The notes: generated by a model from the sequence alone, not told the origin. Counted from the stretch's first letter, positions 41,254 to 50,049 are shown. The stretch: 64,000 nt of DNA from AP-15 sp963814805 (GCA_963814805.1 CAWFER010000023.1:186001-250000), one strand, 5' to 3'. Translations and numbers: made by a program.

Positions 41254-42180
41254 TCAGGATTTGACCTCGACCAGCTCGATGGCTTCGCGGCTGGGGCCTT
41301 CGATCATCAGGGCGCGGGTGTAGCCGAGCTGGTAGGGCTCTTCCAGGAACTTGACGCCTTCGCTTTTGAGCTTGTCGGCCCAAGCGTCGAGATCGGCGAC
41401 CTTGAGCGCGATGTGGTCCTGCAACTGCCCGCGCGAACCGACCAAGGGCCGGTCGCCCTGGTTCGCGTACCACATCATCGACACGTCGCCGAACTCGACC
41501 CCGGCGCGCGGCGAGCGGAACATCCCCTCGCGGTTCAATGCCGGCCAGGTGCGGTCGGGCCCGCGCACGGCCTTGCCGCCGGACTCGCCGGCCGGGGTCG
41601 GCGCGTAGCCCGGCCGCAATGGCGCATTCAGGTGCTGCTGATACCATTCGAGCGCACCGATCGGGTCTTCCTGGTACAGGTGAACATGGTTGAAACGCTC
41701 GGCCGGGTGGTTGCCGGCGTATTCGACCAGCGCGTCGTCCGGGCCACGCATATATGAAAAACCGCCGCCGCCGGTCGGCCTCACTCCTTTGGCCTTAGCC
41801 TCGGCGATCTGCGCCTTGGTGAGCCCGAGCACATTGCCGATGCTGGGCCAGGTGTCGCTGCTGATCAGCACCGAGCCGCCCTCGTCGGTCGTATAAAGCG
41901 GCAACAGCGCGATTTCGGGCCGGGTCTTGTAGGTTTCGAGGCTATGGCGGGCGTCGGTCACATGCCAGCCGAAATGCCAGATGGCGCTCTGCGGCTCGCT
42001 TGATGGCGGGGTGTCGACCCGGGTGAATAGCACCAGCACGTCGTTCGGCGATTGGAGTGCGGCAAACCCGCCCCAGCTGCCCTTTGCGGTAGTTGGGAAC
42101 TGGCGCGTGTAAAAATCGATCGCGCGATCGGGATCGAGCGAGTTCAGGTGGATGTGGTGAAACCCCGGGGTCGGAAGCAT
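41254..42180 (-). CDS. VOC-family dioxygenase-like protein (two vicinal-oxygen-chelate modules)
   Basis: 308 residues from ATG 42180 with AGGAGGAG upstream. The first module begins LPTPGFHHIHLNSLDPDRAI, the second has NHVHLYQEDPIGALEWYQQH-like sequence (FNHVHLYQEDP) and QLQDHIALKVADLDAW, with C-terminal SREAIELVE. The paired HxH/E pattern fits metal-binding VOC enzymes such as extradiol dioxygenases or glyoxalase-like proteins. The substrate is unknown. It follows a stub of a TPP-dependent decarboxylase gene, with the DHA2 carrier divergent beyond that, which suggests metabolism of a small oxo-acid or aromatic compound. Confidence 0.78.
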   Translation of the reverse strand: MLPTPGFHHIHLNSLDPDRAIDFYTRQFPTTAKGSWGGFAALQSPNDVLVLFTRVDTPPSSEPQSAIWHFGWHVTDARHSLETYKTRPEIALLPLYTTDEGGSVLISSDTWPSIGNVLGLTKAQIAEAKAKGVRPTGGGGFSYMRGPDDALVEYAGNHPAERFNHVHLYQEDPIGALEWYQQHLNAPLRPGYAPTPAGESGGKAVRGPDRTWPALNREGMFRSPRAGVEFGDVSMMWYANQGDRPLVGSRGQLQDHIALKVADLDAWADKLKSEGVKFLEEPYQLGYTRALMIEGPSREAIELVEVKS

Positions 42181-42199
42181 GGCGGTTCTCCTCCTGGTG

Positions 42200-42337
42200 T
42201 CAGCTGTTACCGAGCAGAGCCGCGCGGAAGCGGTGGCCGGCTTCCGGCATATAGGCGAACTGGGTGACGTTGTTGCGGCGCAGCGGGTCGTATAACGCAT
42301 CCTGCCAGTTCGCCGCGTCATCCTTCTTCGTGTCCAT
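42200..42337 (-). pseudogene. 45-codon stub of a TPP-binding decarboxylase N-terminus
   Basis: The minus strand from ATG 42337, with GGGAGG upstream, encodes a 45-residue peptide starting DTKKDDAANWQDALYDPLRR and continuing NNVTQFAYMPEAGHRFRAAL, then a TGA. This resembles the first 35-40 residues of sulfopyruvate/phosphonopyruvate decarboxylase alpha-type TPP proteins (WQEALYDALK...VAYVPDAGH). The rest of that gene, about 130 codons or more, is absent; the VOC gene starts 19 bases later. I read it as a truncated gene whose start is kept because it supplies the leader of the VOC gene, though a genuine small protein is possible. Confidence 0.55.
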
Positions 42338-42354
42338 CGCCGCCTCCCTCGAAA

Positions 42355-42366
42355 CTGACTAGTCAG
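42355..42366. promoter_or_regulatory. 12-bp perfect palindrome CTGACTAGTCAG, likely repressor operator
   Basis: Lies in the 137-bp gap between the divergent decarboxylase stub/VOC genes and the DHA2 efflux gene. TGACTAGTCA-cored palindromes are typical TetR-family operators. No TetR gene is in the window, so the regulator would be encoded elsewhere. The site could control both directions. Confidence 0.55.
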
Positions 42367-42474
42367 GATTGTCGCCAACCAGACGCGAACGCAACTCTCA
42401 AATGCCGCAGCGCTGTTGCCCCGGCGCCTGCGCTGCTTGTACTGACGGGCAGCTCTTGCTGCGAAATCCACGAG

Positions 42475-43989
42475 ATGGCCCTGCCGGCGCAATCGACCAC
42501 CCTGCATTTCTCGCGATCGGAGATCGTCTCGGTCCTGTCCGGGCTGATGCTGGCGATGTTCCTCGCCAGCTTGGATCAGACCATCGTCGCGACCTCGCTG
42601 TCGACGATGGCGCAGGATCTGAATGGCTGGTCGTTGATGTCCTGGGTGGTCTCGGCCTATCTGGTCGCCTCGACGGTCACGACCCCGATCTACGGCCGGC
42701 TCAGCGACCTCTACGGCCGCCGCCCGATCCTGTTGACCTCGATCGCCTTGTTCGTCGCCGCCTCGGTGTTGTGCGCGTTGTCGCAGACGATGCCGGAGCT
42801 GATCGCGGCGCGGCTGCTGCAAGGGATCGGCGGCGGCGGCCTGCGCTCGGTGTCGCAGGCGGCGATCGCCGACGTGATCCCGCCGCGCGAGCGTGGCAAA
42901 TTCCAGGGCTATTTTTCGAGCGTGATGGCGATCTCAAACCTGCTGGGCCCGGTGCTGGGCGGGTTTTTCGCCGATTACCTGACCTGGCACTGGATCTTCT
43001 GGATCAACATCCCATTCGGCGCCTTGGCGCTCGTCCTGTGCAACCGCAATCTGCGGCGCCTGCCGCGGCCGCGGCGCAAGCCGGTGATCGACTGGCTGGG
43101 CGCCGCCCTGATCATCGCCTCGACGACGCCGATCCTGATCGCCGTCTCCGGGGTCGAAGCGGCCGGCGGCTGGCTTCGCATCGACGTTCTCGTCCCGCTG
43201 GCGATCGGGGTCGTCCTGCTCGGGCTGCTCGTCGTGCGCGAGCGCGAGGCGCCCGAGCCGATGATCCCGCTGCGGCTCTTCGCCAACCCGATCTTTGCGA
43301 TCGGCAGCCTGACCGCCTTTGCCATGTCGATGGTGATGATCGCGCTGATCATCCTGGTGCCGCTCGATTTTGAACTGGTTTCGCGACTGGCGGCGAACCA
43401 GGCCGGCATCCGCCTGATGCCGATGACCGGCGGCACGGTGCTGGGCTCGTTCGTCGCCGGGCAGTTGGTCACCCGGACCGGGCGCTACCGCCTTTATCCG
43501 ATCCTCGGCGCCACTGCGATGACCGGCCTGTGCGCGGCGATCGCGGTCTACGGCCTGGGCAATTCGGCGCTCACCGACACGGCGCTGACCGGCGGGCTCG
43601 GCCTCGCCTTCGGATTCCAGCTGTCGCCGGTCGTGGTCGCGGTGCAGAACGCGCTCGAACTGGCCGATACCGGGATCGGGCTGTCGGTGCTGATGTTCTT
43701 TCGCTTGATCGGCGGCGCCTTCGGAGTGGCGCTGCTGACGGCGCTCCTGGTCGGCGAACTCAACGCCGGCGCGCTGGCGGTGCCGGGCCACCATGTGCTC
43801 GGCGCCAATCCCGGCATCGCACTGCTGCATCTCGACCAGACGGATGTGACCAACCGGGCGCTGCTGGTGGGGCTCGCCCATGCGATGCACGCCGCTTTTG
43901 CGCATGTCTTTATCTATGCCACTGTGATCTCCGCGCTGACCGCACTCGGCTCACTCGCGCTGAAGGAGATCCCGCTGCGCACCACCTGA
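42475..43989 (+). CDS. DHA2-family MFS drug:H+ antiporter (EmrB/QacA type, 14 TM)
   Basis: 504 residues with about fourteen hydrophobic segments. DHA2 signatures: LASLDQTIVATSLSTMAQDL in helix 1 (motif D1, Asp in membrane), GRLSDLYGRRPILL (motif A), RLLQGIGGGGLRSVSQAAIAD (motif B) and GPVLGGFFADYLTWHWIFWI (motif C). Such carriers export cationic or amphipathic compounds by proton exchange. The divergent arrangement with a palindromic operator suggests substrate-induced derepression. The gene is intact. Confidence 0.9.
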   Translation: MALPAQSTTLHFSRSEIVSVLSGLMLAMFLASLDQTIVATSLSTMAQDLNGWSLMSWVVSAYLVASTVTTPIYGRLSDLYGRRPILLTSIALFVAASVLCALSQTMPELIAARLLQGIGGGGLRSVSQAAIADVIPPRERGKFQGYFSSVMAISNLLGPVLGGFFADYLTWHWIFWINIPFGALALVLCNRNLRRLPRPRRKPVIDWLGAALIIASTTPILIAVSGVEAAGGWLRIDVLVPLAIGVVLLGLLVVREREAPEPMIPLRLFANPIFAIGSLTAFAMSMVMIALIILVPLDFELVSRLAANQAGIRLMPMTGGTVLGSFVAGQLVTRTGRYRLYPILGATAMTGLCAAIAVYGLGNSALTDTALTGGLGLAFGFQLSPVVVAVQNALELADTGIGLSVLMFFRLIGGAFGVALLTALLVGELNAGALAVPGHHVLGANPGIALLHLDQTDVTNRALLVGLAHAMHAAFAHVFIYATVISALTALGSLALKEIPLRTT

Positions 43990-44078
43990 GCGGCCAATTT
44001 GGCGCAAACGGGGCAATGGCGGCGGTCGCGCGAGCGTGTTAAAATTACACCGTTAGCTCTTGCCAAAGGGGCGCGGCG

Positions 44079-44297
44079 ATGAAGGTTCGGATCGAATACT
44101 GCGTGCCTTGAAACTATCTACCCAGAGCCCTCCGTGCGAGGGCGCAGCTCGAAGAAAAATACGGCGCCGAAGTTGAGCTGGTGAAGGGCGTCGCCGGGGT
44201 GTTTGAAATCACCGTCGACGGCAAGCTCGCCTTTTCCAAAAAACAGCTCGGCCGGTTTCCCGAAGATGCCGAGATCGACGCCCTCGGCGGCGGATAG
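44079..44297 (+). CDS. SelW/Rdx-family selenoprotein with in-frame UGA (CVPU motif)
   Basis: Thioredoxin-fold Rdx family (SelW/SelT/SelH type), a cytosolic redox protein. From ATG 44079 (AAAGGGG upstream) the reading is KVRIEYCVP, TGA at 44109-44111, then NYLPRALRARAQLEEKYGAE, VELVKGVAGVFEITVDGKLA and FSKKQLGRFPEDAEIDALG to TAG at 44295. Relatives have CxxC at this point (EYCVPCxYLPRA); the UGA falls exactly on the second Cys, giving CxxU, the classic selenocysteine position of the family. Every other conserved feature is intact (GVFE, DGxLxFSKK, GRFP). A six-pair hairpin follows the UGA. The alternative is one TGC-to-TGA error or mutation. Translated conventionally it would be a ten-residue peptide. 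selABC genes are not in the window. Confidence 0.8.
44127..44143 (+). promoter_or_regulatory. SECIS-like hairpin after the UGA
   Basis: GCCCTC (44127-44132) pairs perfectly with GAGGGC (44138-44143) around the loop CGTGC. The loop begins 21 bases after the UGA and has G in its second position. Bacterial SECIS models ask for a hairpin within the first 16-37 bases with a G among the first two loop bases, so it qualifies. SelB binding is inferred. Confidence 0.6.
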
Positions 44298-44327
44298 GCC
44301 GGGGGTGACGGATAGGCCGGGCGGCGA

Positions 44328-45875
44328 TCATGGTGGGGTCGCGCCGGTCTGGCGGGCGGTGCGGATGAAGATGACGGCGCGCGGATCGCTATAAGCGCGC
44401 CGCCATCCCGTTAGATGAGCGAAATTATCGACCGCGCCCCGGTGCGGCGCGAGCAACGCCCAGCTGATGTTCCAGCGGTCGAGGAGGCCGTTGAGAACGC
44501 GGGCGTTGCCGTTTACGGCTTCGAGGTAGCGGGCGAGAAAGGCGTTGCCGTAGAGCTCGATGCGGCCGTCGATAAAGGTCGGGACGCCGCGAAACACCAG
44601 ATACCCGCCAAAGCCCTCGCTGTTGAAGACGTGCCCGGCAAGCCCCATGCGTGCGGCGGCGGCGAGCGCCGATGCCGGGGTCACCCGATCCTCGGTGCGC
44701 ACGATCGGGCGCAGCAGCAGCGGCAGACACAGGGTCAAGGCCACGGCGAGGCCCAATGCTACAGCCAACGGAGCAGCCGGTTTGGCGAGGCGGGCGGCGG
44801 CGCGGCTGATCCCCGAGGCCGGCCATGCGTGGATCCGGGCGGTCAATTGCGGCCCCAATGACCCTGCTACCGCGAGCGGCCCGACAAGCCCCAAAAGATC
44901 GGCATGGCGGGTGTGAGCGAGCGCCATGTGGCACAGTCCCACCAGGATCAGCACCCGCATCGGTGGGATTCTGACCCCGGTGGTGAGGCCGAGCGCGATC
45001 AGCCCGAGCAGCATAATTTCGAGCGGCTGAAAATCCTGGAAGTTCGGGCTGCGCCACTCGATGAACGAGGATTGCAGCGCCGGCATCGCCATCAGCCGGA
45101 ACGGCTGGACCAAACCGGCGATGCCGTTGGGCGTGGCCAGCGCCGCGAGCAAGGTCAGCGCAGCGAACAGGCCCCAGCGCCGCGCTTCGCGCCGCCACCG
45201 CCCCACCAGCACCGCCTCAACCCCGAGATAGAAGGCGAGCAGCAGGCCGAACATGAAGCTGTCGTGCAGATTGGCCCACAGCGTCATCGCCGGCAGCAGC
45301 CGGAACGGCGGCGCCGAGCCTGCGTCGCGCGCGGCAAACAGCGCCCCCGACCATAGCACCAGCAACGGCATCGCCAGCATATGCGGACGGGCCAGCAGAT
45401 GGGGCTCGACCATGGCGGCGGCGAGCGCCACCGCGATCAACGCCGAAAACGGCTCGGCCCAGCGCAGCAGAAACCGGGTCAGCAAGGCGAGGCTCGCGGC
45501 AAAGCAGGCGCTTGTCAGCAAGACGAGCCCGTTCCACCCGGCGCCGCGGTAGACCGCAGCCAGCACGATCTCAGCCAGCCACTCGTGCGGGACCCACCGC
45601 GCCCCGGCAAAGGTATAGGAGAACGGGTCGTGCACCGGCAGCGCGCCGTGCGCCAGCATCCAGCGCCCGGCGGCAATATGGAGATAGGTGTCGGGATCGT
45701 GCAACAGCGCGCCCGGCCGGGCCAACGCCCGGACCAGCGCAAGCAGGGCGACGATCAGCGGCCAGGACGGAAGCAGCCACGCCGACCGCGGCCGTACCGC
45801 CGCCGACCTTATGAGCCGCCCGGGTAGATCGATTGGCGCGATGCCCTCTGCCCTCCCGATGCGCCGGCCCGCCAC
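44328..45875 (-). CDS. polytopic membrane protein, GT-C glycosyltransferase-like
   Basis: 515 residues with about ten to twelve hydrophobic helices. After the first helix comes a large loop with LLHDPDTYLHIAAGRWMLAH and FSYTFAGARWVPHEWLAEI; an acidic residue in the first luminal loop (DPDTY) is typical of GT-C enzymes, which use polyprenyl-phosphate sugars. The C-terminal soluble part (GHVFNSEGFGGYLVFRGVPT, FIDGRIELYG) is conserved among uncharacterised proteobacterial proteins of this type. Donor and acceptor are unknown. The long basic N-terminus makes the start uncertain; an ATG-less later start is possible. Confidence 0.65.
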   Translation of the reverse strand: MAGRRIGRAEGIAPIDLPGRLIRSAAVRPRSAWLLPSWPLIVALLALVRALARPGALLHDPDTYLHIAAGRWMLAHGALPVHDPFSYTFAGARWVPHEWLAEIVLAAVYRGAGWNGLVLLTSACFAASLALLTRFLLRWAEPFSALIAVALAAAMVEPHLLARPHMLAMPLLVLWSGALFAARDAGSAPPFRLLPAMTLWANLHDSFMFGLLLAFYLGVEAVLVGRWRREARRWGLFAALTLLAALATPNGIAGLVQPFRLMAMPALQSSFIEWRSPNFQDFQPLEIMLLGLIALGLTTGVRIPPMRVLILVGLCHMALAHTRHADLLGLVGPLAVAGSLGPQLTARIHAWPASGISRAAARLAKPAAPLAVALGLAVALTLCLPLLLRPIVRTEDRVTPASALAAAARMGLAGHVFNSEGFGGYLVFRGVPTFIDGRIELYGNAFLARYLEAVNGNARVLNGLLDRWNISWALLAPHRGAVDNFAHLTGWRRAYSDPRAVIFIRTARQTGATPP

Positions 45876-45940
45876 TGGCCGGCATCACTGCGAGCGGCAG
45901 TCTCGCAGCTCGGGATGAGCGAAGGCTTAAATTGCCGCTT

Positions 45941-47236
45941 TTATTTGGCCGCGACCGGAAGGTTTTCGGCGTACATCTCGGGCAGCACGGTCTGGCGCCA
46001 GGTCTCCTGGCGCGGAAAGATCTTTTCAATCGCGCGCGCCGAATAATAGCTGGCATCGACCCCCGGCGGGTTGCCGCCGCCCTGCACCGTCTTGACCGCA
46101 TCGAGCAACAGCCGTCGGGTCGCAATGATCGCGCGGTCTGCCGGCCCCAGATGCTCCTTGGAACGGTCGACGATCGGCCCCATCCCCTCCTGCACTGCGC
46201 GGTCCTGGGTGTTGATGCCGTCGATGCCGGTGAAGGTCTCGTGCTTCTGCACCTGGCGGTCGATCATCCAGTTGTTGGTCTTGTTGCGCAACGAGCGGAA
46301 CTCGCCCGAGGTCTCGACATAGTCGGGGCCGTTGCCGTTGCCGCGCTCCAGTCGGTCGTCCTCGGTCAGACCCTCCGCGCCAAAGCTGTACATCCAGTTC
46401 CACACCATGCAGTTCTCGTCGTCGATCGGGACCCAGATGTGGCCGGCGATATTGGTGCGATCGCCGCCGCCCATCGCGCGGCCCAATTGCTGCGGCCGGA
46501 TCTGGGTGAACGGCATGACGAAATGATAGGAGCGGACATAGGTCTTGTCGTCGTCGAGCGGCCGGATGCCGACATAGCGATAGCCGTAATCGGTGACGTC
46601 GACCTCGAGCAATGGCGCGCGGCCGCGCACGAACGGCCCCTGCACCGGGATGCCCGGGCGGCTGGTGTTGGGAGTGATCGTGCGATGCAGGATCGGCGCG
46701 TGCGAGGTGTCGATGCCGCCTTCGAGCGCCTGCAGCCAGTTGCACTCCTCCCACACCTTCGAGACATGGCGGTGGCTCTCGGGCACCTGGGTCCACTCGA
46801 AGGCCGGCGGTGCGGGCATCCTGTCGCGCGGCCCCAGATAGGCCCAGATCACGCCCCCGAGCTCGACCGTCGGGTAGGCGGTCAGACGGACCTTATGGCA
46901 GAACGGCTCGGGCTCGTTCATCTGCTCGACGCAGTTGCCGGCGACATCGAATTTCCAGCCGTGATAGATGCAGCGCAGCCCGGATTCCTCGTTGCGCCCG
47001 AACCACAACGAGGCGCGGCGATGCGGGCAGAATTCATCGACGAGGCCGATGCGGCCTCGGCTGTCGCGAAACCCGACGAGCTTTTCGCCGAGCAACTGGA
47101 CGCGCACCGGCGGGCAATCGGCCTCGGGCAGTTCGCTGGTATGCAATGCCGGGATCCAATAGCGCCGCAGCACCTCGCCCATCGGCGTTCCGGCGCCGAC
47201 TCGGGTTACCAGCTCGTTGTCTTCGGGTGACAGCAT
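45941..47236 (-). CDS. Rieske non-heme iron aromatic ring-hydroxylating oxygenase, alpha subunit
   Basis: 431 residues. The Rieske [2Fe-2S] ligands are in FCPHRRASLWFGRNEESG and LRCIYHGWKFDVAGNC (CxH...CxxH). The catalytic domain has EGGIDTSHAPILH, with the Asp and two His of the mononuclear iron site expected here and near the C-terminal half. The overall pattern is that of phthalate 4,5-dioxygenase-type oxygenases (group I/type IA), which hydroxylate or demethylate aromatic acids. No reductase gene is adjacent, so electrons must come from elsewhere. It is divergent from the GNAT gene. Confidence 0.9.
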   Translation of the reverse strand: MLSPEDNELVTRVGAGTPMGEVLRRYWIPALHTSELPEADCPPVRVQLLGEKLVGFRDSRGRIGLVDEFCPHRRASLWFGRNEESGLRCIYHGWKFDVAGNCVEQMNEPEPFCHKVRLTAYPTVELGGVIWAYLGPRDRMPAPPAFEWTQVPESHRHVSKVWEECNWLQALEGGIDTSHAPILHRTITPNTSRPGIPVQGPFVRGRAPLLEVDVTDYGYRYVGIRPLDDDKTYVRSYHFVMPFTQIRPQQLGRAMGGGDRTNIAGHIWVPIDDENCMVWNWMYSFGAEGLTEDDRLERGNGNGPDYVETSGEFRSLRNKTNNWMIDRQVQKHETFTGIDGINTQDRAVQEGMGPIVDRSKEHLGPADRAIIATRRLLLDAVKTVQGGGNPPGVDASYYSARAIEKIFPRQETWRQTVLPEMYAENLPVAAK

Positions 47237-47398
47237 CGGGGGTCCTCCTCGTCAATCAATTACATGCCGCGCGCGTGGCGGTCCGAATTCGATAATCGAC
47301 CGATCGCCAGCCAAGAGCAAGACCCGGCGGTCGAGCAGGGTGCGTCTTGCGGTCGGCTTGTGTTATGGATCGGCAAATTATCCGCAAAGGGGGGGACA

Positions 47399-48256
47399 AT
47401 GAGCTTAACCCTGCGCCGCGGCGTTATCGACGACGCAGAAGCTTGCGGCATCATTGCCTTCGAGGCATTCAAATCGATTTCGAGCGAGCACAATTTCCCG
47501 TGGGATTTCCCGTCGCCCGACATCGCGATGGGGCTGATGAAGATCTTGCTCGCGCATCCCCGCTTCTATTCGGTTGTGGCCGAGGACGATGGCAAGGTCG
47601 TCGGCAGCAATTTTGTCGACGAGCGCGGGGTCATCGCCGGCATCGGTCCGATCACCGTCGACCCGGCCGTGCAGAACCGGTCGATCGGCCGCCGCCTGAT
47701 GCAAGCGGTGATCGAGCGCGAAGCCGGGCGGGGCGCCGCCGGGGTCAGGCTGCTGCAATCGGCCTATCACAACCGTTCCTTGTGCCTCTATACGAAGCTC
47801 GGGTTCGACAGCCGCGAGCCGTGCTCGAAAATGGAGGGGCCGCCGCCGCGGGTGGCGCTCGCCGGCTACCCGGTGCGGCTGGCCACGGAACGGGATCTGC
47901 CGGCCTGCAACGCGCTGTGCCGGCGGGTCCATGCCCACGACCGCGACGGCGAGCTGCGCGACGCGATCCGCCAGGGGACGGCGCGGGTTGTCGAGCATCT
48001 GGGCCAGGTCACCGCCTATGCCAGCGAGATCGCCTTTTTCGGCCATGCCGTCGCCGGGACCAACCAGGGTTTGGAGGCGCTGATCGGCGCCGCGCCCGGC
48101 TTTGACGGCGGCGGGTTTCTGCTGCCGACGCGCAACGGCGAATTGTTCCGCTGGTGCCTCGAACATGGCCTGCGCCTGGTGCATCAGATGACCCTGATGA
48201 CGATCGGCCTCTACAACGAGCCCGCCGGCGCCTACCTGCCCTCGGTGAGCTATTAG
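47399..48256 (+). CDS. GNAT acetyltransferase with degenerate second domain
   Basis: 285 residues from ATG 47399, preceded by AAAGGGGGG. The first domain (about 5-150) has acetyl-CoA motif A, VDPAVQNRSIGRRLMQAVIE, and motif B (HNRSLCLYTKLGF). The second half (about 155-285, GYPVRLATERDLPACNALCR) looks like another GNAT fold but lacks the glycine-rich loop. Two-domain proteins of this kind are frequent in alphaproteobacteria; their acceptor substrates are unknown. The longer frame upstream to 47264 crosses the likely promoter and is not used. Confidence 0.82.
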   Translation: MSLTLRRGVIDDAEACGIIAFEAFKSISSEHNFPWDFPSPDIAMGLMKILLAHPRFYSVVAEDDGKVVGSNFVDERGVIAGIGPITVDPAVQNRSIGRRLMQAVIEREAGRGAAGVRLLQSAYHNRSLCLYTKLGFDSREPCSKMEGPPPRVALAGYPVRLATERDLPACNALCRRVHAHDRDGELRDAIRQGTARVVEHLGQVTAYASEIAFFGHAVAGTNQGLEALIGAAPGFDGGGFLLPTRNGELFRWCLEHGLRLVHQMTLMTIGLYNEPAGAYLPSVSY

Positions 48257-48257
48257 G

Positions 48258-49619
48258 CTAGACGCCGAGGGAGGCGAGGAAGTCGCTCCAGCCCGGGTAG
48301 CGCCCTTCGTCGATCTGCCCACTGTCGCGCAAGAGGCCGAGGAGGTCGCGATCGGCTTCGATGGCTGTGCCGCAGGGCAGGGCCAGCCAGCCGATCTCCT
48401 CCGGGCCGCCGAGCCGCCGCCAGATCGCGCGGTTGAGTCGTTCGACCGGCTCGCTTCCAGATCCGACCGGCATCGCCGCGCCGGCGGCGCACAAGGTCAG
48501 CAGAGTTTCGAGCAGATCGGGCGCTTCGGCGAGGCTGTCGAGCGGGCGCGGGCCAGTCGCGAGTGCAGCGACGATCGCGCGTGCGCTCGGCGTGTCGTAG
48601 ACCAGACCGCCCGCGGGGGTTGTGGTTGCGTAGCGGATCGTCGGGGCCGGGCGGGCCAGCGCATAGCTGCTCGCCAGCAGCCGGCGGCCGCGCTCCGCAG
48701 GATCGAGGCGACGGTTGCCGCGATCGAAAACATCGCAGCGCAGGCGCTGGTCGAGCAGGAAATCGCGGACCAGCTCGCGCGCATCGGGGTCGGCGACGCC
48801 GCGCAGGATCGCGCGCGCTTCATCGCCGAAGACGAGCGCATCGAAATTCTCGATCAGGGTCGCCGACCCCACCGGGGCGAGGCCGATCGCCGCCATCTGG
48901 GGCCGCATCTCGGTCACATAGAGCGGCCGCCAGCCGGCAGGCATGAATTCGTGGACGAGATAGGCCGGGGCATAGTCTTGCGGCCGGGCTTTGAGGTCGG
49001 CGAGCGTCGCGCTCGCCGCCAGCGCCGGCGCCCCGGCATCGGCGAGCGTGCGGGCGATTTCGGCGGCGGCGGCAAACCCCGCGGCAGCATCGCCGGGCAG
49101 GATCAGTCCGAGCTCGCGCGCCAAGTGCTGAAACGGCAGGTCGCGCCCCCATCCCGGCATCGCATTGTAGCTGACATAGACGAGGCCGCCGGGTTTGAGA
49201 TGGCGATCGACAAACCCGCGCAACGCGGCTTGGCCCGCCGCGTCGACCCAGCTATAGACGCCGTGGGCGACGATGTAGTCGAATGGCGGCAGGTCGAGTC
49301 CAGTCGCCGCGGCGAAATCGGCGAGATCGAGACGCAGATTGGCGATTCCGGCCTCGGCCGCGAGGCGGCGGGCATGATCGATATGCGCCGGCATCGCATC
49401 GATGCCGTAGAATGCGCCCTGCGGATGGGTTGCGGCGAGGATGATTGCCGTAACCCCCTGGCCGCAGCCGAGGTCGCACCAGGCGAAGCCGTCGCCGCGT
49501 CCCGGCGGCTCGACCCCGCCGATCAGCGCTACGTGATCGAGCCAGGCTGGCGCCAGCATCCCCTTGAAGTCGCGCAGATAGGGGATGTCGGTCACATAGC
49601 CGCCGAGATCGCGCGTCAT
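48258..49619 (-). CDS. class I SAM-dependent methyltransferase with regulatory domain
   Basis: 453 residues from ATG 49619 (TRDLGGYVTDIPYLRDFKGM). The Rossmann SAM site is WCDLGCGQGVTAIILAATHP near residue 55; FDYIVAHGVYSWVD follows as motif for the acceptor side. The second half (about 220-330, YLVHEFMPAGWRPLYVTEM) matches the methyltransferase regulatory domain and the C-terminal part resembles B12-independent winged segments. Such proteins occur in glycan and small-molecule loci; the target is unknown. It is convergent with the GNAT gene, two bases between stops. Confidence 0.85.
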   Translation of the reverse strand: MTRDLGGYVTDIPYLRDFKGMLAPAWLDHVALIGGVEPPGRGDGFAWCDLGCGQGVTAIILAATHPQGAFYGIDAMPAHIDHARRLAAEAGIANLRLDLADFAAATGLDLPPFDYIVAHGVYSWVDAAGQAALRGFVDRHLKPGGLVYVSYNAMPGWGRDLPFQHLARELGLILPGDAAAGFAAAAEIARTLADAGAPALAASATLADLKARPQDYAPAYLVHEFMPAGWRPLYVTEMRPQMAAIGLAPVGSATLIENFDALVFGDEARAILRGVADPDARELVRDFLLDQRLRCDVFDRGNRRLDPAERGRRLLASSYALARPAPTIRYATTTPAGGLVYDTPSARAIVAALATGPRPLDSLAEAPDLLETLLTLCAAGAAMPVGSGSEPVERLNRAIWRRLGGPEEIGWLALPCGTAIEADRDLLGLLRDSGQIDEGRYPGWSDFLASLGV

Positions 49620-49794
49620 CGCCCACCTCCGGGTTTGCTCATCAGCCACGGCCGAAGAATGCCACGCCAGCGGCCCCGGTCCGGTTTTCAGCGACAAGCG
49701 CGATCGTCGACTATCGGCGCCGCGTGAACTTGCAGCCGCGCCGGCCGTTATCCGGGTGTCGCCGGGCGGCGGCAATCTTCGCGAGGATCAGCCA

Positions 49795-50049
49795 ATGTCG
49801 ATGCGATCGCTGACGATCCGGAGCGCAGCGGCGGCGCTGGCGCTGACGGTGTCCGGGTGCAGCGGGCCGCCTTGGATCCTCAGCCAATCACCCGAGCATA
49901 TCGCGCTGCGCTGGTATACCGACAATACCCCGACGATCGACGCGATTGAGGTCGCCAAGCTGCATTGCCGGGCCTCAGGCAGATCGGCCGAGCTCATCGC
50001 CGACGCCAAGGACGGCAGCGACGAAGTCGCCCAATTTCGTTGCCGGTGA
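49795..50049 (+). CDS. small lipoprotein of unknown function
   Basis: 84 residues from ATG 49795, with GAGGA 9 bases upstream. Signal peptide (RSLTIRSAAAALALTVSGC) ends in a VSGC lipobox. The mature part has HIALRWYTDNTPTIDAIEVA and two cysteines (LHCRASG, FRCR) that may pair. No family recognised. A second in-frame ATG at 49801 is possible. The RidA gene follows after 53 bases. Confidence 0.72.
   Translation: MSMRSLTIRSAAAALALTVSGCSGPPWILSQSPEHIALRWYTDNTPTIDAIEVAKLHCRASGRSAELIADAKDGSDEVAQFRCR

Noticed and set aside
40829..41264. Overlapping ORFs in all frames between the acyl-CoA ligase and VOC genes
   Set aside because: They cross a repeat and an inverted repeat, lack ribosome sites and show no protein family.
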